The position numbers were made by a program, and so were the translations under genes. Positions 48,713 to 50,216 of a stretch of 50,216 nucleotides of DNA are shown here, one piece after another; positions within the stretch are counted from its first letter, which is position 1; the number at the start of each line of letters is the position of its first letter. The stretch is from an uncultured Chloroflexus sp. (lineage in GTDB: Bacteria > Chloroflexota > Chloroflexia > Chloroflexales > Chloroflexaceae): positions 1 to 50,216 of the forward strand of contig NZ_CAKZNK010000117.1 in the NCBI RefSeq assembly GCF_937129525.1, in the 5' to 3' direction. Under the pieces are notes generated by a model that was not told the DNA's origin, searched no databases, and saw nothing but the letters and a program-made list of their open reading frames with translations.

Positions 48713-50216
48713 ATGTCCATATCGTTTGTGTTTGTCGGCGCAAGGATATACTATCTTTCGCAGGTTGATCACGGCATTGCTGACGCTGAGCCGGCATCCG
48801 GCGCTGGAAAGTCGAGCATACCTATCGCTATCACATTTGCCACCATTCTCAAGCAGTGTCGCACCGAACTTGGGTTGACGCAGGCGCAACTGGCTGCGCG
48901 CGCGGCCATTTCACTTTCTCTTCTGCGAAAATATGAGTCTGGCGCGCGGCTCCCGCCATTGGCAATGGCAGTTCGTCTGGCCGATGCGTTAGGTTTGCGC
49001 GGTGAAGAGCGTGGCGCTCTGCTCGACGCGGTTCGCTTTCAGCGGCTTCCCGCAACGAATGCCGGGAATGGGGCGTCTGCCGGTGGCGTATTGCATACCC
49101 GTTTACCGGTAGCGCCGACTCCCTTATTGGGACGTGAAGCAGCTCTGTCGGAGCTTACCCGCTTGATTCGATCGGGTTCGACCCGGCTGATCACGTTAGT
49201 CGGCCCGCCGGGGGTAGGTAAATCACGCCTGGCGTTAGCCGCCACCTGGGCGGCGCAGTCAACTTTTGTCGATGGCGCATACTTTGTTGAACTGGCTGAG
49301 CTAGACGATCCCTCTGCGGTTGCGGCCAAGATCGCGTTGCGCCTGGGGATTACCGGGGAGGATGTGGAAGCGGCAATACTGTCGTTTCTATCTCAGCGTT
49401 CTCTTCTGCTCTGCCTTGACAATTTCGAGCATCTCACGACAGCCGCGCCATTGCTTGCCCGGATCCTCGCTGTGGCGCCTGGTATTATTATTCTCGTGAC
49501 CAGTCGGGTACCGCTGCGCTTGCGGGCCGAGACTCGCGTGCGGGTGAAGCCGCTGGCATTGCCGACAAAACGGCATCTCAGTGCAGTCGTCTCGGCGCCG
49601 GCCATCCGCCTGTTTTGCGAACGCGCCCGGGCAGTCGAACCGTCGTTTACACTCAATGCCGCCAATGTCGAGGCCGTAACGTCGCTTTGCCATTTCCTTG
49701 ATGGGGTGCCACTGGCGATAGAGTTGGCCGCAGCTCGCATCGATACGCTGGAACCGGCTGCGATTCTGGCCGGTCTCAGGGATAATTTAGACGATCTCGA
49801 CAGTGGTTTTGCCGATCTGCCCGCACATCAGCGTTCGTTGAATGCCACCATTGCCTGGAGTGAACGAATGCTCTCGCCGGTAGCGCAGCTCTCATTCGCC
49901 CGATTGGGTGTGTTTCGGGGCGCGTTTGATGCCACTGCTGCCGATGCGCTCGGTGTGGCTGAGTTAGACCAACTGGTTGAAGCAGGACTTGTTCAGTCTG
50001 GCGAGCGTGGACAGTTTCGGCTGCTGGAAACTATTCGGGTCTACGCCGACACTCGTTTGCAGAATCTGCCTGATTCCGCTGTAACCTACCTGCGTCATGC
50101 CGCTCACTATGCCGCATTTGCCGAGGCTGCCGGACCTATGCTTGAAGGTGCTTCAGCAGCCAGCATCCTCGGTCAAATCGACGATAATCTCCCCAATCTG
50201 CGCGCGGCGATCCGCT
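48713..50216 (+). CDS. XRE-type HTH regulator with NB-ARC/AAA ATPase domain (partial)
   Basis: The frame is open from 48710 to the window end; 501 codons are visible. The ATG at 48713 follows TCTGAGAA and is the only ATG before the HTH. Residues about 45-105 form an XRE/Cro HTH (ATILKQCRTELGLTQAQLAA, ISLSLLRKYESGARLPPL). An NB-ARC-like STAND ATPase follows: Walker A LVGPPGVGKSRLAL, Walker B SLLLCLDNFEHL, sensor VTSRVPLRLR, GVPLAIELAAARI, and then a winged-helix region (FARLGVFRGAFDATAADALG). The pattern is that of AfsR/MalT-like signal-responsive regulators, which usually continue into TPR or BTAD repeats beyond the window. The first 40 residues do not resemble family members. Confidence 0.85.
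   Translation, partial: MSISFVFVGARIYYLSQVDHGIADAEPASGAGKSSIPIAITFATILKQCRTELGLTQAQLAARAAISLSLLRKYESGARLPPLAMAVRLADALGLRGEERGALLDAVRFQRLPATNAGNGASAGGVLHTRLPVAPTPLLGREAALSELTRLIRSGSTRLITLVGPPGVGKSRLALAATWAAQSTFVDGAYFVELAELDDPSAVAAKIALRLGITGEDVEAAILSFLSQRSLLLCLDNFEHLTTAAPLLARILAVAPGIIILVTSRVPLRLRAETRVRVKPLALPTKRHLSAVVSAPAIRLFCERARAVEPSFTLNAANVEAVTSLCHFLDGVPLAIELAAARIDTLEPAAILAGLRDNLDDLDSGFADLPAHQRSLNATIAWSERMLSPVAQLSFARLGVFRGAFDATAADALGVAELDQLVEAGLVQSGERGQFRLLETIRVYADTRLQNLPDSAVTYLRHAAHYAAFAEAAGPMLEGASAASILGQIDDNLPNLRAAIR

Noticed and set aside
1-50216. CRISPR arrays, tRNA/rRNA genes, insertion sequences
   Set aside because: No regularly spaced repeats, cloverleaf-like sequences, rRNA cores or transposase motifs were seen. 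The tandem repeats found are partial gene duplications.

Overview
The window looks like chromosome from a filamentous anoxygenic phototroph of the genus Chloroflexus or a close relative (phylum Chloroflexota). The evidence is the gene set: a two-subunit methylmalonyl-CoA mutase with its MeaB GTPase (a step of the 3-hydroxypropionate bicycle), a KaiB/KaiB/KaiC operon without KaiA, a translin-family protein, a T-box-controlled glycyl-tRNA synthetase, and moderate GC content with short spacers. The genus is inferred from gene content, not from a marker RNA. The region is mostly core housekeeping DNA. I see no insertion sequence, prophage, CRISPR array, tRNA or rRNA.

Layout: (1) 1-424, a CBS-domain gene end, tandemly duplicated, facing clpC. 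(2) 425-6313, minus strand: clpC, an S1-domain protein, a membrane pseudo-cyclase and an MBL hydrolase. (3) 6408-11815, plus strand: a cysteine-less rhodanese, a PHP phosphoesterase, a Nudix hydrolase, two related small membrane proteins, 5-formyl-THF cyclo-ligase and a nitronate-monooxygenase-like flavoprotein. (4) 11863-13920, minus strand: a TolB-like lipoprotein and a lipid kinase. (5) 14044-17382, plus strand: a zinc-ribbon peptide, a Xer recombinase, and a T-box leader with glyS. (6) 17505-22003, a molybdenum block: a sulfite-oxidase-like protein lacking the cofactor cysteine, divergent from padR-modABC, which has a consensus promoter and a palindromic operator at the expected start site. 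(7) 22072-24900: a cyclase-family hydrolase, a diguanylate cyclase preceded by a coupled leader peptide, and translin. (8) 24915-29812, minus strand: the kai operon, in the order REC-PAS-GAF regulator, kaiC, kaiB, kaiB-like, PAS histidine kinase. (9) 29870-31376: an Lgt-like protein and a TlpA-type thioredoxin. (10) 31753-34715: rpoA, rho, mobA. (11) 34835-38357: a degenerate-HNH/WD40 fusion, a methyltransferase, a hot-dog thioesterase and an orphan response regulator whose mRNA is probably leaderless. (12) 38373-44214, minus strand: a decayed copy of the meaB 3' end, then meaB, mutB, mutA. (13) 44543-50216: topA, a zinc-ribbon membrane protein and the start of an XRE/NB-ARC regulator that runs off the window.

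Two themes stand out. First, three genes (the CBS gene, glyS and meaB) carry a decayed tandem copy of their own 3' end just past the stop codon. In the CBS case the hairpins of the two copies differ by compensating changes. Second, several proteins keep an enzyme fold but lack the catalytic residue: the rhodanese (no Cys), the sulfite oxidase homologue (no Moco Cys), the cyclase homology domain (no first metal Asp) and the HNH domain (no catalytic His).
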